64,000 nt of DNA from Pseudomonas sp. GM48 (GCF_000282335.1 NZ_AKJM01000112.1:78804-142803); one strand, 5' to 3'. Counted from the stretch's first letter, positions 49,834-59,075 are shown. Numbers and translations: made by a program. The notes: generated by a model not told the origin, from the letters alone.

Positions 49834-51300
49834 ATGAAAATTACATTTGATAAAAGAAGTGCCCTGACGACCTGCACTTCATCGATGATCCTGTTATCGG
49901 CAATGCTGGCCTCTCAAACCGTTTCCGCCCACGGCTACCTGGAAGTGCCGCCTTCACGCGCATTGGCTTGCCAGATAGGTTTGAACACCAACTGCGGTGG
50001 CGCGCAATACGAGCCGCAGAGTGTCGGTGAAACCTTCAAAGGCTTTCCGGCCGGCGTTGGCGGTGCTCCCTTGCAGGGGCCGGTCGATGGCAAGATCGCC
50101 AGCGGTGGTCACTCGCTGTTCTCTGCCATGGACGCACAGTCCGCCACCCGTTGGCACCTGACGGAAATCAAGGATCGCAACATTGATTTCCAATGGCGTT
50201 ACACCGCCATTCACCCAGCCACCAAGCACGAGTATTTCATCACTCGCAACGGCTGGAACCCGAACGAATCGCTCAAGCGCATCACGTTCGAAAGCACACC
50301 GTTCTGCACCATCGACGGCGGCAACCAGTTGCCTGTGTCCGGTGCCAAACACAACTGCACCATCCCGGCAGACAAGTCCGGCCATCACGTGATCCTGGCG
50401 ATCTGGACCGTGGGCGATACCGTTGCCGCGTTCTACAACGCGGCGGATGTCAACATTCTTGCCGAAGCAGAGTTGCCGGGTGGCTGGACCTCCGTGGGCA
50501 GCATCGCGCCTTCCACCGCGTTGCTGGTGGGTGACAAGGTCAAGGCCCGTGCGTTCACCGCCAATGGCGAGAGCCCGGAATACAGCGTCGAAGTCAGCAT
50601 CGATAACGCTGAAGAAGGCGCGCCGCAAAACTGGTCGTTCAAGCTGGCAGAAAAAATCAACCAGACCCACACCCTCGTTCGCGCCGGTATCCGTGACGAG
50701 AGCGGCAATGTCGAGCCGGTCAAAGGCACCAACAGTCTCTACGCACAAAAAGAAAGCGGCGTAGTGCGCTACGAAGTGCAGCTGGACATGAAGGAAGACG
50801 CCGCGGCTCGCATGTCGGTGGCCTCGCAGCAAGCCGAATACGTTCTGGATAAAGGCCAGGCCAAGGTCGAGTTCAGCATGATCGCGAACCGTGCGATGAA
50901 CGTCGAAGCGACCTTGCTCGATCAGAGCAACAAGCCAGTGGGAACCACTTCGGCTCAGGTGGCCAGCGGTTCCACCTGGCTGTCCATGGATGTGCGCAGC
51001 AACCCGGGCGCGCACACCCTGACCCTGGTCGGCACCACCCTGGATGGCCGCACCACACGTCAGGACACCCAGACCACCCAACTGACCGGTGAAGGCGCGG
51101 GCGTGGAATACGATTTTGTGTTCCCTGAAGGCTTCAGTGGCTACACCGCGGGTACCAAAGTTCTGCAACCGAAGACCAACGAAGTCTTCGAGTGCAAGCC
51201 TTTCCCTGCGTCGGGTTACTGCAAGCAGTACAGCCCCGACGCCAACGGGTTTGAACCGGGTGTCGGTGCTCACTGGCACATGGCGTGGGACAAGTTGTAA
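49834..51300 (+). CDS. gbpA: GbpA-type lytic polysaccharide monooxygenase (AA10) with chitin-binding module
   Basis: Secreted copper monooxygenase of 488 aa expected to cleave chitin oxidatively. The signal peptide (1-32) ends so that mature His1 is HGYLEVPPSR, the N-terminal copper ligand; the second brace histidine is His127 (YTAIHPAT) and the axial Phe is in AAFYNAADV. The AA10 domain covers about 33-208, GbpA-like domains 2 and 3 about 215-425, and a C-terminal CBM73-like module (KTNEVFECKPFP to end) has paired Cys and aromatic residues. CbpD, the P. aeruginosa relative, is a T2SS substrate, and gsp genes follow here. ATG 49834 is chosen for the signal peptide. Confidence 0.93.
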   Translation: MKITFDKRSALTTCTSSMILLSAMLASQTVSAHGYLEVPPSRALACQIGLNTNCGGAQYEPQSVGETFKGFPAGVGGAPLQGPVDGKIASGGHSLFSAMDAQSATRWHLTEIKDRNIDFQWRYTAIHPATKHEYFITRNGWNPNESLKRITFESTPFCTIDGGNQLPVSGAKHNCTIPADKSGHHVILAIWTVGDTVAAFYNAADVNILAEAELPGGWTSVGSIAPSTALLVGDKVKARAFTANGESPEYSVEVSIDNAEEGAPQNWSFKLAEKINQTHTLVRAGIRDESGNVEPVKGTNSLYAQKESGVVRYEVQLDMKEDAAARMSVASQQAEYVLDKGQAKVEFSMIANRAMNVEATLLDQSNKPVGTTSAQVASGSTWLSMDVRSNPGAHTLTLVGTTLDGRTTRQDTQTTQLTGEGAGVEYDFVFPEGFSGYTAGTKVLQPKTNEVFECKPFPASGYCKQYSPDANGFEPGVGAHWHMAWDKL

Positions 51301-51315
51301 GTCCCCCTTGTAGCA

Positions 51316-51350
51316 CTTCAGGCGATCGTTAGCCGATCGCCTGAAGGTTT
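51316..51350 (+). terminator. Long stem-loop after the LPMO gene
   Basis: CTTCAGGCGATCG / CGATCGCCTGAAG, a perfect 13-bp stem with a 5-nt loop followed by GTTTATT. Probably ends the LPMO message before the b561-gsp genes, though the T-run is short. Confidence 0.7.
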
Positions 51351-51377
51351 ATTCCTCTGACGTTGATCGAGTTGAAA

Positions 51378-51926
51378 ATGACGGTTTCGGGTTATTCCAG
51401 ACAGCGCGTGCTGCTGCATTGGTTGTCTGCGGCGGTGATCCTGTGGACCTTGCTGTCTGGTTTTTTTGTGGCCGGTTTCGAGGTGTCAGCGCACATCAAG
51501 GAGTCAGTTGCATTCTTCAATGTTTCGCTGACGACAGTGTTCATACCGTTCTATGTGTGGCGCCTGTTTCTGTTTTTCACTCATACCGGTTTTTCGGGTA
51601 TGAGGTCGTTGTCGCTTGTTGAAGTGCTCGTGTTGTTTGCGCACTCATTGATTTACCTCCTCGTCGGTGCCGTTCTGGTGACCGGCGTGTTGATGATGGA
51701 TCGCCCGATCGATGTATTCGGGGTTATCGAAATCGCTCAGCCGTTAAGCGATCCACGACTGATAGCCCTGTTCGTCACAGTTCACATCTGGGCGTGTGTG
51801 GTGCTGTCACTGTTGATTGCCGCGCACATCGGCGCCGTCATCGTGCATGAGGCCTGCAACCATCGGGTGTTGCGACGGATGTCTTTGCGGCTGTGCGGCA
51901 GGCCTGCATCCGGGCGACTCGAGTGA
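51378..51926 (+). CDS. Cytochrome b561 family protein
   Basis: Inner-membrane di-heme b-type cytochrome of 182 aa of the prokaryotic CybB family. Four hydrophobic segments; candidate heme ligands are His14 (LLHWLSA), His39, His136 (VTVHIWAC) and His150 (IAAHIGA), which match the spacing of E. coli CybB, a superoxide:quinone oxidoreductase. It lies between the LPMO gene and gspC and ends 4 bp before gspC, so it is probably co-transcribed with the secretion genes. A link to LPMO redox chemistry is conceivable but only inferred. ATG 51378 has a weak ribosome site; TTG 51363 is an alternative. Confidence 0.85.
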   Translation: MTVSGYSRQRVLLHWLSAAVILWTLLSGFFVAGFEVSAHIKESVAFFNVSLTTVFIPFYVWRLFLFFTHTGFSGMRSLSLVEVLVLFAHSLIYLLVGAVLVTGVLMMDRPIDVFGVIEIAQPLSDPRLIALFVTVHIWACVVLSLLIAAHIGAVIVHEACNHRVLRRMSLRLCGRPASGRLE

Positions 51927-51930
51927 GCCC

Positions 51931-52473
51931 ATGCTGAAGTTTTCACTCGAGGGTTTGCGCGGTCTTGCTTTGCGTCTGTGCAAGGCGAGCCTGCTGATTG
52001 TGCCGCTGGTCTACGGGGCATTTTTGGGCTGGCAAGAGTGGCGCTATCGCCAACAGCTGACCACACCAATGCTGGTCGAAACACCGCGGATCGTTCCCGC
52101 CCCCCGTCAAGCGCTCGACACAACGGCAGTTGCAACGGTGCTCGGCCTGACGACTGGCGCCGAACGGCTGCCAAGCGCCGAACCGTTGACCTTGCAGGCG
52201 AGCTTTGTCGTTCGCCACGGTTTGTCCCGGGTGTTGCTGGCTGACTCGCAGGGCGCGCGCATCTACCAGGTCGGCGAGCGCTTGCCGGGTGGCAGCGTCT
52301 TGCGTCGCGTCGAGGTCGAGCATGCTGTGTTGTGGAGCAAGGGCCGAGAGGAACTATTGACGCTCCAGCCTCCTGTCACGGGTTTTCTGCAACGGCTCGA
52401 CCCCCACGGCAAGCCGCAAGTGCCCAGTGCTTCTCCGCGTTTTTTTAGCCCGTTGTCCGGGCCGACAGAGTGA
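51931..52473 (+). CDS. gspC: Type II secretion system protein GspC (short form)
   Basis: Bitopic inner-membrane protein of 180 aa. One span at about 15-33 (LCKASLLIVPLVYGAFLGW), then a linker and an HR-type periplasmic domain (LQASFVVRHGLSRVLLADSQGARIYQVGERLPGGSVLRRVEV) that contacts the secretin. It lacks the C-terminal PDZ or coiled-coil domain of larger GspC proteins. The assignment is supported by position directly before gspD. ATG 51931 is preferred because the upstream extension reads into the b561 gene. Confidence 0.85.
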   Translation: MLKFSLEGLRGLALRLCKASLLIVPLVYGAFLGWQEWRYRQQLTTPMLVETPRIVPAPRQALDTTAVATVLGLTTGAERLPSAEPLTLQASFVVRHGLSRVLLADSQGARIYQVGERLPGGSVLRRVEVEHAVLWSKGREELLTLQPPVTGFLQRLDPHGKPQVPSASPRFFSPLSGPTE

Positions 52474-54401
52474 TCAAGTTCATGAAAAGCTTTCTCGGTG
52501 CACAAGCACTGCGGCCGGTGCTTCTTTTCGTCGCCATGGCAGTAACGCTTTCCCACGGCGCACTTCAAGCCGAGGAAGAAAAATGGCAGTTGGCGATGAA
52601 TAACGCTGAGCTGCGCGACATCGTCGAAGAGATCTCCGGCATTCTGGGAACCACCGTGGTACTGGACCCCAAGGTTTCCGGCCGTATCACCGTCATGTCT
52701 CGGCAGGCCCTCGATCGTGAAGGGGTGCGTCGGTTGTTCTATTCGGTGCTCGACGCCCACCACTTTACGGTGATCGATGAGGGCGACCGGATTCTCATCA
52801 CCCCGGTCGCCGAGGCCAGGACCCGCGCCGGTCAGGGCACGGTAAAAACCACCACGGCATCGCAGTTCGTGACCGAAGTCATCGGCTTGAACACCGGCAG
52901 CGCCTCCGATATTGCCGGGCTGGTGCGACCGCTGGTCTCTGCCAATGGTTATGTCGGTCCTTCAGTGTCGGCCAACGCGTTGGTACTGACCGATACGGCC
53001 GCCAACGTGAAACGCATCGCCCGGGTGATCCGCGAACTGGACTCGGGCCAGAACAACCTGCACGCGGTGATTCAGCTCAACCATGCTCAAGCGGGCGATC
53101 TTGCGCCGGTGATCGAGGCCTCAATGGGCAAGCGCAATGCCGAGTCAGCGATACAGGTACTGGCTGACACCCGGACCAATCGCCTGATTTTCATGGGCCC
53201 GTCGGTCGTTCGCCAGCGCTTGATCGAGCTGGCCCGTGGTCTCGACACGCCGGCCACCACGACCCTCGACAACGCCCGGGTGATTCGCCTGCGTCACAGC
53301 GATGCCAGGCAGTTGGCCGAGATTCTGGAGTCGATGGGACAGGGCAGAAAACAGGCGCCCGCCATGGGCGGCACCAAGGACATGTCGGGCGGCGCAACCT
53401 TCATGATCAAGGCTGACGAGAGCCAGAATGCGCTGGTGCTGATTGCCGATCCGGCACAGGTGCGGACCATCGAAAGCATCGTGCGCCAGCTGGACCAGCC
53501 GCGGGCCCAGGTGTTGATCCATGCCGCCATCGTCGAAATCTCCGGCGACATCGCCGAGGCCGTCGGAGTGCAGTGGAACCTCAACACGGGCGATGCCAAG
53601 GGCTTCATCAACTTTCCCGGCACCGACATTCCGATTGTCGGCGGGTTGAAGTTCGACGAGAAACTATCGGCGCCGGAAGGGGCGATCCTGCAACTGGGCA
53701 GTGACCGCTTCGGCGCGCTGATTTCGGCCCTGGCCAGCAACACCCACAGCAACCTGCTGTCCACGCCGAGCCTGTTGACCCTGGACAATCAGGAAGCGGA
53801 AATCATCGTCGGCCAGAACGTGCCGTTCAAGACTGGTTCCTACGCCACCAACAGCAACGGCGCGGAGAATCCGTTCACCACAGTCGAGCGCAAGGATGTC
53901 GGCATCAGCCTGAAGATCAAGCCTTACATCAACGAAGGCTCGACGTTGCGCCTGGAGGTCGAGCAGGAAGTGTCGGACATCGCCCCTTCAGTGTCGGGCA
54001 TCGACTCCTCGGACCTGATCACCAACAAGCGAGCGCTCAAAAGCACCATCCTCGCCGACGATGGCGAAATCATCGTGATCGGCGGCCTGATCCGCGACAG
54101 CGTGCGCACCCAGAAAAGCGGCGTGCCGCTGTTGCGGGACATTCCCTACCTCGGCGCGATGTTCCGCTGGAGCCGCGACACCCAGACCAAAAGCAATCTG
54201 ATGGTGTTCTTGCGCCCGACCATTGTGCGCAGCAAGGAAGACCTGTCCCAAGTCAGCCAGCAGCGCTACAACGCGCTGCGTGACCTGAGCAAATCAGGGG
54301 CGGGGGAAAACAACTCGTTGTTGCTGCCATCCGAGGCACGCGGGTTGTTCGAGCCGGCCAGCGCCGCACCAGTGTTCGACTTGCGCGGCAAGGCGCAGTA
54401 A
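52470..54401 (+). CDS. gspD: Type II secretion system secretin GspD
   Basis: Outer-membrane secretin of 643 aa that forms the exit channel. Signal peptide (to about residue 34, cleaved after LQA) without a lipobox. N0 domain (WQLAMNNAELRDIVEEIS), then N1-N3 domains with the repeated VIELNHAQA-type motif, and the secretin core with the conserved VPFKTGSY, SILADDGEIIVIGGL and VPLLRDIPYLGAMFR. GTG 52470 overlaps the gspC stop; ATG 52482 is an alternative start. No pilotin gene is seen nearby. Confidence 0.95.
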   Translation: MIKFMKSFLGAQALRPVLLFVAMAVTLSHGALQAEEEKWQLAMNNAELRDIVEEISGILGTTVVLDPKVSGRITVMSRQALDREGVRRLFYSVLDAHHFTVIDEGDRILITPVAEARTRAGQGTVKTTTASQFVTEVIGLNTGSASDIAGLVRPLVSANGYVGPSVSANALVLTDTAANVKRIARVIRELDSGQNNLHAVIQLNHAQAGDLAPVIEASMGKRNAESAIQVLADTRTNRLIFMGPSVVRQRLIELARGLDTPATTTLDNARVIRLRHSDARQLAEILESMGQGRKQAPAMGGTKDMSGGATFMIKADESQNALVLIADPAQVRTIESIVRQLDQPRAQVLIHAAIVEISGDIAEAVGVQWNLNTGDAKGFINFPGTDIPIVGGLKFDEKLSAPEGAILQLGSDRFGALISALASNTHSNLLSTPSLLTLDNQEAEIIVGQNVPFKTGSYATNSNGAENPFTTVERKDVGISLKIKPYINEGSTLRLEVEQEVSDIAPSVSGIDSSDLITNKRALKSTILADDGEIIVIGGLIRDSVRTQKSGVPLLRDIPYLGAMFRWSRDTQTKSNLMVFLRPTIVRSKEDLSQVSQQRYNALRDLSKSGAGENNSLLLPSEARGLFEPASAAPVFDLRGKAQ

Positions 54402-54405
54402 ATCC

Positions 54406-55878
54406 ATGGGCGAATTCAGCGAGCAATTGCCCTTCGGCTTCGCCCGGCGTTTTGGTGTGTTGCTCGAGCGTGATGGCGACGATCTGCGCCTTGCCCTGCG
54501 CAGCGATGCATCGCTCAGCGCATTGGCGGAAGCGCGCCGGGTGTGCGGGCCGACGCTGCCGTTTGTCATCGTCGACGCCGATGAATACGCCTCACGCCTG
54601 GCGGCAGCCTATCGCGAGGGACAAAGCGCGGTGGAGCAGGTAGCCCAAGGGCTGGACGAAGAACTGGACTTGCTCAGCCTGGTCGATCAGGTGCCGCAAA
54701 CCGCCGACCTGCTGGAGCAACAGGGCGATGCGCCGATCATTCGCCTGATCAACGCGCTGCTCGGTGAAGCCGTGCGCGAACACGCCTCGGACGTGCACCT
54801 GGAAACCTTCGAGCAGTACCTGTCGGTGCGTATGCGGGTCGATGGCCAGCTGCGTGAAATGCTCCGGCCCAAGCGCGAACTGGCGACGCTGCTGGTGTCG
54901 CGGATCAAGGTCATGGCGCGCCTGGACATCGCGGAAAAACGCGTGCCCCAGGACGGGCGAATGGCCTTGCGCCTGGCCGGACATGAAGTCGATGTGCGGG
55001 TCTCGACACTGCCTTCGGCCCACGGTGAACGGGTGGTGCTGCGCCTGCTCGACAAGCAGGCCGGGCGCCTGGACCTGCATCGGCTGGGCATGCCGGACGC
55101 TACCCTCGCGGCCCTGCGCCAGTTGTTGGGCAAACCCCACGGCATCCTGTTGGTGACCGGGCCAACCGGCTCCGGCAAGACCACCAGCCTGTACGCCGCG
55201 TTGAGCAGTCTGAATGACCAGACCCGCAACATTCTCACGGTCGAAGACCCGATCGAATATCACCTGCCGGGTGTGGGCCAGATGCCGGTCAATTCGAAAG
55301 TCGACATGACCTTTGCCCGTGGCCTGCGGGCGATTCTGCGCCAGGACCCGGACGTGGTGATGGTCGGCGAAATCCGCGACCGCGAAACCGCCGAAATCGC
55401 TGTCCAGGCCTCTTTGACCGGGCATCTGGTGCTGTCGACCTTGCATACCAACAGCGCGGCCGGCGCCGTCACGCGGCTGGTCGACATGGGCGTCGATGCC
55501 TATCTGCTGGCGTCCTCGCTGGTGGGCATTGTGGCCCAGCGCCTGCTGCGCACCTTGTGCCCCCGTTGCAAGGTTTCGTACATCGCTGATGCGGTGGCCT
55601 GCCAGCGCCTGGGGCTCGACACGGCCACGCAGCACACCCTGTTCAAAGCCTCGGGTTGTGAGCAGTGCCAGCACGGCTACCGCGGGCGCATCGGCATTTA
55701 CGAACTGATCAGCGTGACGCCTGCCATCTCGGCGCTGATCCATCAGGGCGCCCGTGAGCAAATCCTGGTCGACGAAGCGCGCAAGGTCTCCGGCAGCCTG
55801 TTCCAGGACGGATGCCAGCGGGTGCTGGACGGATTGACCAGCCTCGATGAGTTGCTGCGTGTGACGCAGGAGAACTGA
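54406..55878 (+). CDS. gspE: Type II secretion system ATPase GspE
   Basis: Cytoplasmic hexameric ATPase of 490 aa that powers pseudopilus assembly. N1E-like domain, Walker A GPTGSGKT (252-259), Asp box (ILTVEDPIEYH), Walker B (DPDVVMVGEIRD), His box (GHLVLSTLHTNSA) and the tetracysteine zinc motif (CPRC ... CEQC) near residues 385-425. It starts 4 bp after gspD. Confidence 0.96.
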   Translation: MGEFSEQLPFGFARRFGVLLERDGDDLRLALRSDASLSALAEARRVCGPTLPFVIVDADEYASRLAAAYREGQSAVEQVAQGLDEELDLLSLVDQVPQTADLLEQQGDAPIIRLINALLGEAVREHASDVHLETFEQYLSVRMRVDGQLREMLRPKRELATLLVSRIKVMARLDIAEKRVPQDGRMALRLAGHEVDVRVSTLPSAHGERVVLRLLDKQAGRLDLHRLGMPDATLAALRQLLGKPHGILLVTGPTGSGKTTSLYAALSSLNDQTRNILTVEDPIEYHLPGVGQMPVNSKVDMTFARGLRAILRQDPDVVMVGEIRDRETAEIAVQASLTGHLVLSTLHTNSAAGAVTRLVDMGVDAYLLASSLVGIVAQRLLRTLCPRCKVSYIADAVACQRLGLDTATQHTLFKASGCEQCQHGYRGRIGIYELISVTPAISALIHQGAREQILVDEARKVSGSLFQDGCQRVLDGLTSLDELLRVTQEN

Positions 55879-55881
55879 GCG

Positions 55882-57090
55882 GTGCCGACCTTCGACTACC
55901 GCGCCCACGATACCCGGGGACGCTCCTGCAAGGGGCGCCTGGAGGCCGATGGCCCCCGCCATGCGCGACAGTTGTTGCGCGAGCGTGGACTGTGGCCGCG
56001 TGTCTTGATCGAGGTTAGCGCCGGCAGCGGTGCAGGCAAACCATCGCGTGGCGGACGCCTGAGCGCTGCTGATCTGGCGTTGTTGACGTTGCAACTGTCA
56101 ACGCTGGTTCAGGCCGGACTGCCCCTGGAAGAAGCGCTCGAAGCGGTGGCCAGGCAAAGCTCGAAATCCAGGGTCGCAGGTCTGTTGTCGGCGGTCAGGA
56201 GCCGGGTGATGGAGGGGCATGCACTGGCCTCGGCACTGGGACAATTTCCCAGGGCTTTCCCCGAACTGTTTCGCGCCACCGTGGCCGCCGGCGAACGTTC
56301 GGGGCATTTGGGCCATGTGCTGGAGCAACTGGCGACCTACACCCAGGCGCGTCAGGCCTCGCGGCAAAAAATCCAGATGGCCCTGGTGTACCCGTTGGTC
56401 CTGATGTTGGCCAGCGTAGCGATCGTCGGTTTTCTGCTCGGTTATGTGGTGCCGGATGTGGTGAAGATCTTCGTCGACAGCGGCCAGCCGTTGCCCTGGC
56501 TGACCCAGGCACTGATTAGCGTGAGCAACGGCCTGCGCAACCATTTCCTGTTGTTGATCAGCGTGCTGGCGATGCTGTTCGGCCTGTGGCGCTGGAGCTG
56601 GCAGCAGCCACAATGGCGGCTGCGCTGGCATCGTTGGGTGCTTGACGCGCCTGTCATCGGCGAGGTGTTGCGTGCCATGGAAGCGGCGCGGTTTGCCAGC
56701 ACCTTGGCCATTCTCGGCAAAAGTGCCGTGCCGTTGGTGGATGCACTGGAAATTGCCGCCGCGGTCATCGGCAACCTGACCATCCGTGCGCGGATGGTCG
56801 ATGTCGCCCGCTCGGTCCGCGAAGGCGGAACGCTGACCCGTGGCCTGGAACTGAGCGGCGATATCCCGCCGATGATGCTGCACATGATCGCCAGCGGCGA
56901 ACGTGCCGGCGAACTCGACCGCATGTTGGCCCGGGCCGCCGAACAACAGGAAAGCAGCCTCGCCGCACGCATTGCGCTGGTGGTGAGCCTGTTCGAACCG
57001 GCCATGCTGGTGCTGATGGGCGGTGTCGTACTGCTGATCGTCATGGCCATCCTGCTCCCGATTCTCAGCCTCAACCAATTGGTGAATTGA
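55882..57090 (+). CDS. gspF: Type II secretion system inner-membrane protein GspF
   Basis: Polytopic platform protein of 402 aa with three membrane spans (around 170-190, 220-240 and 370-395) and two cytoplasmic repeats of the T2SSF fold (QLSTLVQAGLPLEEALEAVA and AMEAARFASTLAILGKSAVPL). Begins PTFDYRAHDTRGR, as is usual. GTG start with GGAG nine nt upstream, 3 bp after gspE. Confidence 0.95.
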   Translation: MPTFDYRAHDTRGRSCKGRLEADGPRHARQLLRERGLWPRVLIEVSAGSGAGKPSRGGRLSAADLALLTLQLSTLVQAGLPLEEALEAVARQSSKSRVAGLLSAVRSRVMEGHALASALGQFPRAFPELFRATVAAGERSGHLGHVLEQLATYTQARQASRQKIQMALVYPLVLMLASVAIVGFLLGYVVPDVVKIFVDSGQPLPWLTQALISVSNGLRNHFLLLISVLAMLFGLWRWSWQQPQWRLRWHRWVLDAPVIGEVLRAMEAARFASTLAILGKSAVPLVDALEIAAAVIGNLTIRARMVDVARSVREGGTLTRGLELSGDIPPMMLHMIASGERAGELDRMLARAAEQQESSLAARIALVVSLFEPAMLVLMGGVVLLIVMAILLPILSLNQLVN

Positions 57091-57168
57091 TCCATGCAAC
57101 CTGTCCATAAAATCCTCCGTTCCCGGTGCCATGCTGACCCATCAAGACAATGTCGAGACGAACGGAAA

Positions 57169-57257
57169 CCCGTGGCGAGGGAGCTTGCTCCCGTTGGGGC
57201 GCGCAGCGGCCCCGAAAAGGGACGGTGCGGCGATCCGACAAGCTCCCTCGCCACGGG
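57169..57257. repeat. REP-like element with 19-bp perfect inverted ends inside the gspG leader region
   Basis: CCCGTGGCGAGGGAGCTTG at 57169-57187 and its exact complement at 57239-57257, with a centre carrying GTTGGGGCGCGCAGCGGCCC, a third repeat family of Pseudomonas genomes. It lies between a good ATG (57094) and the prepilin cleavage site of gspG, without a stop in that frame. Confidence 0.9.
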
Positions 57258-57261
57258 CACG

Positions 57262-57693
57262 GTGTCGCGTCAGCGCGGTTTTACCCTGATCGAAATCATG
57301 GTGGTGGTGGTCATCATCGGTGTGCTGGGGGCAATCGTGGTGCCACAGTTCATGAGCCGTCCCGATCAGGCCAAGGTCACTGCCGCCAGAATCGATATCC
57401 AGGCCATCGCCACCGCCCTGGAAATGTATCGCCTCGACAACGCCCATTACCCTTCGACCCAGCAAGGCCTGGAAGCGTTGGTCAAACGTCCTTCCGGACT
57501 GCCCGCGGCACGCGGCTGGAACCCTCAGGGTTACCTCAAGAGCATGCCGGTCGACCCGTGGAGCACGCCTTACCAGTACCTCAATCCGGGTGTGCGCTCG
57601 GCGGATGGCACTTACGACCTGTATTCCCTGGGTGCCGATGGCGTAGCCGGCGGTGAAGGGTTTGCAGCAGAAATCGGCAATTGGGGCCATTGA
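57262..57693 (+). CDS. gspG: Type II secretion system major pseudopilin GspG
   Basis: Main subunit of the pseudopilus, 143 aa from GTG 57262. This start gives a standard leader MSRQRG before the cleavage site G|FTLIE with the required Glu5, the hydrophobic helix (IMVVVVIIGVLGAIVVPQF) and the GspG calcium/loop region (YPSTQQGLEAL, YLKSMPVDPW, LYSLGADGVAGGEG). The other reading, from ATG 57094 with GGTGA eight nt upstream, adds 56 residues (62-residue leader) encoded partly by the inserted repeat at 57169-57257. The GTG has no clear ribosome site, so the true start is unresolved. Processing needs a PilD-type peptidase encoded elsewhere. Confidence 0.9.
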   Translation: MSRQRGFTLIEIMVVVVIIGVLGAIVVPQFMSRPDQAKVTAARIDIQAIATALEMYRLDNAHYPSTQQGLEALVKRPSGLPAARGWNPQGYLKSMPVDPWSTPYQYLNPGVRSADGTYDLYSLGADGVAGGEGFAAEIGNWGH

Positions 57694-57696
57694 TCC

Positions 57697-58164
57697 GTGG
57701 GTTACCGCTGCCGGGGGTTTACCTTGCTGGAATTGATGATCGTGATGGTCGTGGTCGGCGTTTTGCTGGGCATGGTGAGCCTCGTCGGTGGGGGCAGTCC
57801 CGCGCGCCAGGTCAGACAGGAAGCCGAGGCGATGGTGCAGGTGATTCATCAGTTGCGTGAGCGTGCGGTGTTCGAGGGCCAGGAGTATGGCCTGCGGCTG
57901 AGTGCCGAAGGCTACCGGGTGATGCATCTCAGTGTTCGTGGATGGGAGCCGGTGAAGGTGCTGACTGACTGGCCCCTGAGCGTGCGAGTACGTTTTCAGC
58001 AGGACGGCTATGCGGTAGGGCTGGACGCTGACGAAGGTCCGCCGCAGTTGCTGCTGCTCAGCAACGATGAAACCAGCGCCTTCACGCTGACCTTCGAGTC
58101 CGGCAACAGGACCTGGTTGAGCCTGTCCGGCGATGGCATCGGCGAGGTGGTGATCGATGGCTAG
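57697..58164 (+). CDS. gspH: Type II secretion system minor pseudopilin GspH
   Basis: Minor pseudopilin of 155 aa, GTG start 3 bp after gspG. Leader MGYRCRG, cleavage G|FTLLE with Glu5, hydrophobic helix (LMIVMVVVGVLLGMVSLV) and a soluble domain with the GspH pattern (RQEAEAMVQVIHQLRERAVFEGQEYGL). Overlaps gspI by 8 bp. Confidence 0.93.
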   Translation: MGYRCRGFTLLELMIVMVVVGVLLGMVSLVGGGSPARQVRQEAEAMVQVIHQLRERAVFEGQEYGLRLSAEGYRVMHLSVRGWEPVKVLTDWPLSVRVRFQQDGYAVGLDADEGPPQLLLLSNDETSAFTLTFESGNRTWLSLSGDGIGEVVIDG

Positions 58165-58540
58165 CCGGCGATCCTTGTCGTCCATGGGCGGTTTCACGCT
58201 GCTGGAAATCATGGTGGCGCTGGCGGTCTTCGCGACCCTGGCGGCTGCCGTGTTGTCAGCCAGTCAATACGTGGTCAAACAGCGCGGCGCCGTTGAGGCG
58301 CGACTGTTCGCAACGTGGCTGGCGGACAACCGGTTGAACGAGTTGCGCCTGCAAGCCGGATTGGCGGCCGGCCGGCAACAGCAGGTGGTGTCCATGGATC
58401 AGCGCGACTGGGTGTTGCATCAACACATCAGCGCCATCGGTGATCCACGTTTGCTCCAGGTCGACATTCAAGTCAGCCCCGCAAACAGTACGCAGACGTT
58501 GCACCGTGCCCGCGGCTGGATACCGGCGGCTCATGAATAA
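58157..58540 (+). CDS. gspI: Type II secretion system minor pseudopilin GspI
   Basis: Minor pseudopilin of 127 aa. Leader ends MGG, then FTLLEIMVALAVFATLAAAV with Glu5. The GspI family pattern WLADNRLNELRL is clear. With GspJ and GspK it forms the tip complex. Overlaps gspH by 8 bp and gspJ by 8 bp. Confidence 0.94.
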   Translation: MASRRSLSSMGGFTLLEIMVALAVFATLAAAVLSASQYVVKQRGAVEARLFATWLADNRLNELRLQAGLAAGRQQQVVSMDQRDWVLHQHISAIGDPRLLQVDIQVSPANSTQTLHRARGWIPAAHE

Positions 58541-59075
58541 GCAGCGCGGGTTCACCTTGCTGGAGCTGGTCATCGCCCTGGCGATCTTCGCCGTATTGGG
58601 GCTGGCCAGTTGGGGCTTGTTCGATAGCGTGGTGCGGGTGCAACGGGGCGCGACGGCCCACGAGCGAGAACTCAGGAGCCTGCAACGAGCGGTGGCGGTA
58701 ATCGAGCGGGATTTGCTGCATGTCACTGCACAGCCGATGGTGCTCGCACCGCCGCTTTTGCAGTTCCAGCGCAGTCACTGGCGCAATCCTCTGGACCAAC
58801 CGCGCAGTGAGCTTCAGGCGCTGACCTATCGACTCGACGGCGGCGTGCTGTGGCGCGAAAGCCAGGGCGAAGGCACAGAACTCGTGCAGCGGCAAAAACT
58901 CCTGGAAGGGGTGCGTGAGTTGCGCTGGCGTCTGTTCGACAGGCAGTCCGGCTGGGTTGCTCATTGGTCGTCCGGGCAGGACGCGAAGGCGCCCCTGGCG
59001 CTGGAGGTGCAAGTCTCGGTCGGGCGCTTCGAATCGATTCGTCGGGTATTGCCGATGCCGGGTGAATTGCCATGA
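58533..59075 (+). CDS. gspJ: Type II secretion system minor pseudopilin GspJ
   Basis: Minor pseudopilin of 180 aa. Leader MNKQRG, then FTLLELVIALAIFAVLGLAS with Glu5; the conserved LQRAVAVIERDLLHVTAQP and the C-terminal GVRELRWRLFD pattern identify GspJ. ATG 58533 is chosen for the short leader; a longer reading from 58440 lies within gspI. Overlaps gspK by 4 bp. Confidence 0.94.
   Translation: MNKQRGFTLLELVIALAIFAVLGLASWGLFDSVVRVQRGATAHERELRSLQRAVAVIERDLLHVTAQPMVLAPPLLQFQRSHWRNPLDQPRSELQALTYRLDGGVLWRESQGEGTELVQRQKLLEGVRELRWRLFDRQSGWVAHWSSGQDAKAPLALEVQVSVGRFESIRRVLPMPGELP

Noticed and set aside
58440..58532. Longer start for gspJ
   Set aside because: The extra residues are read from inside gspI and would put about 31 residues before a normal MNKQRG leader.
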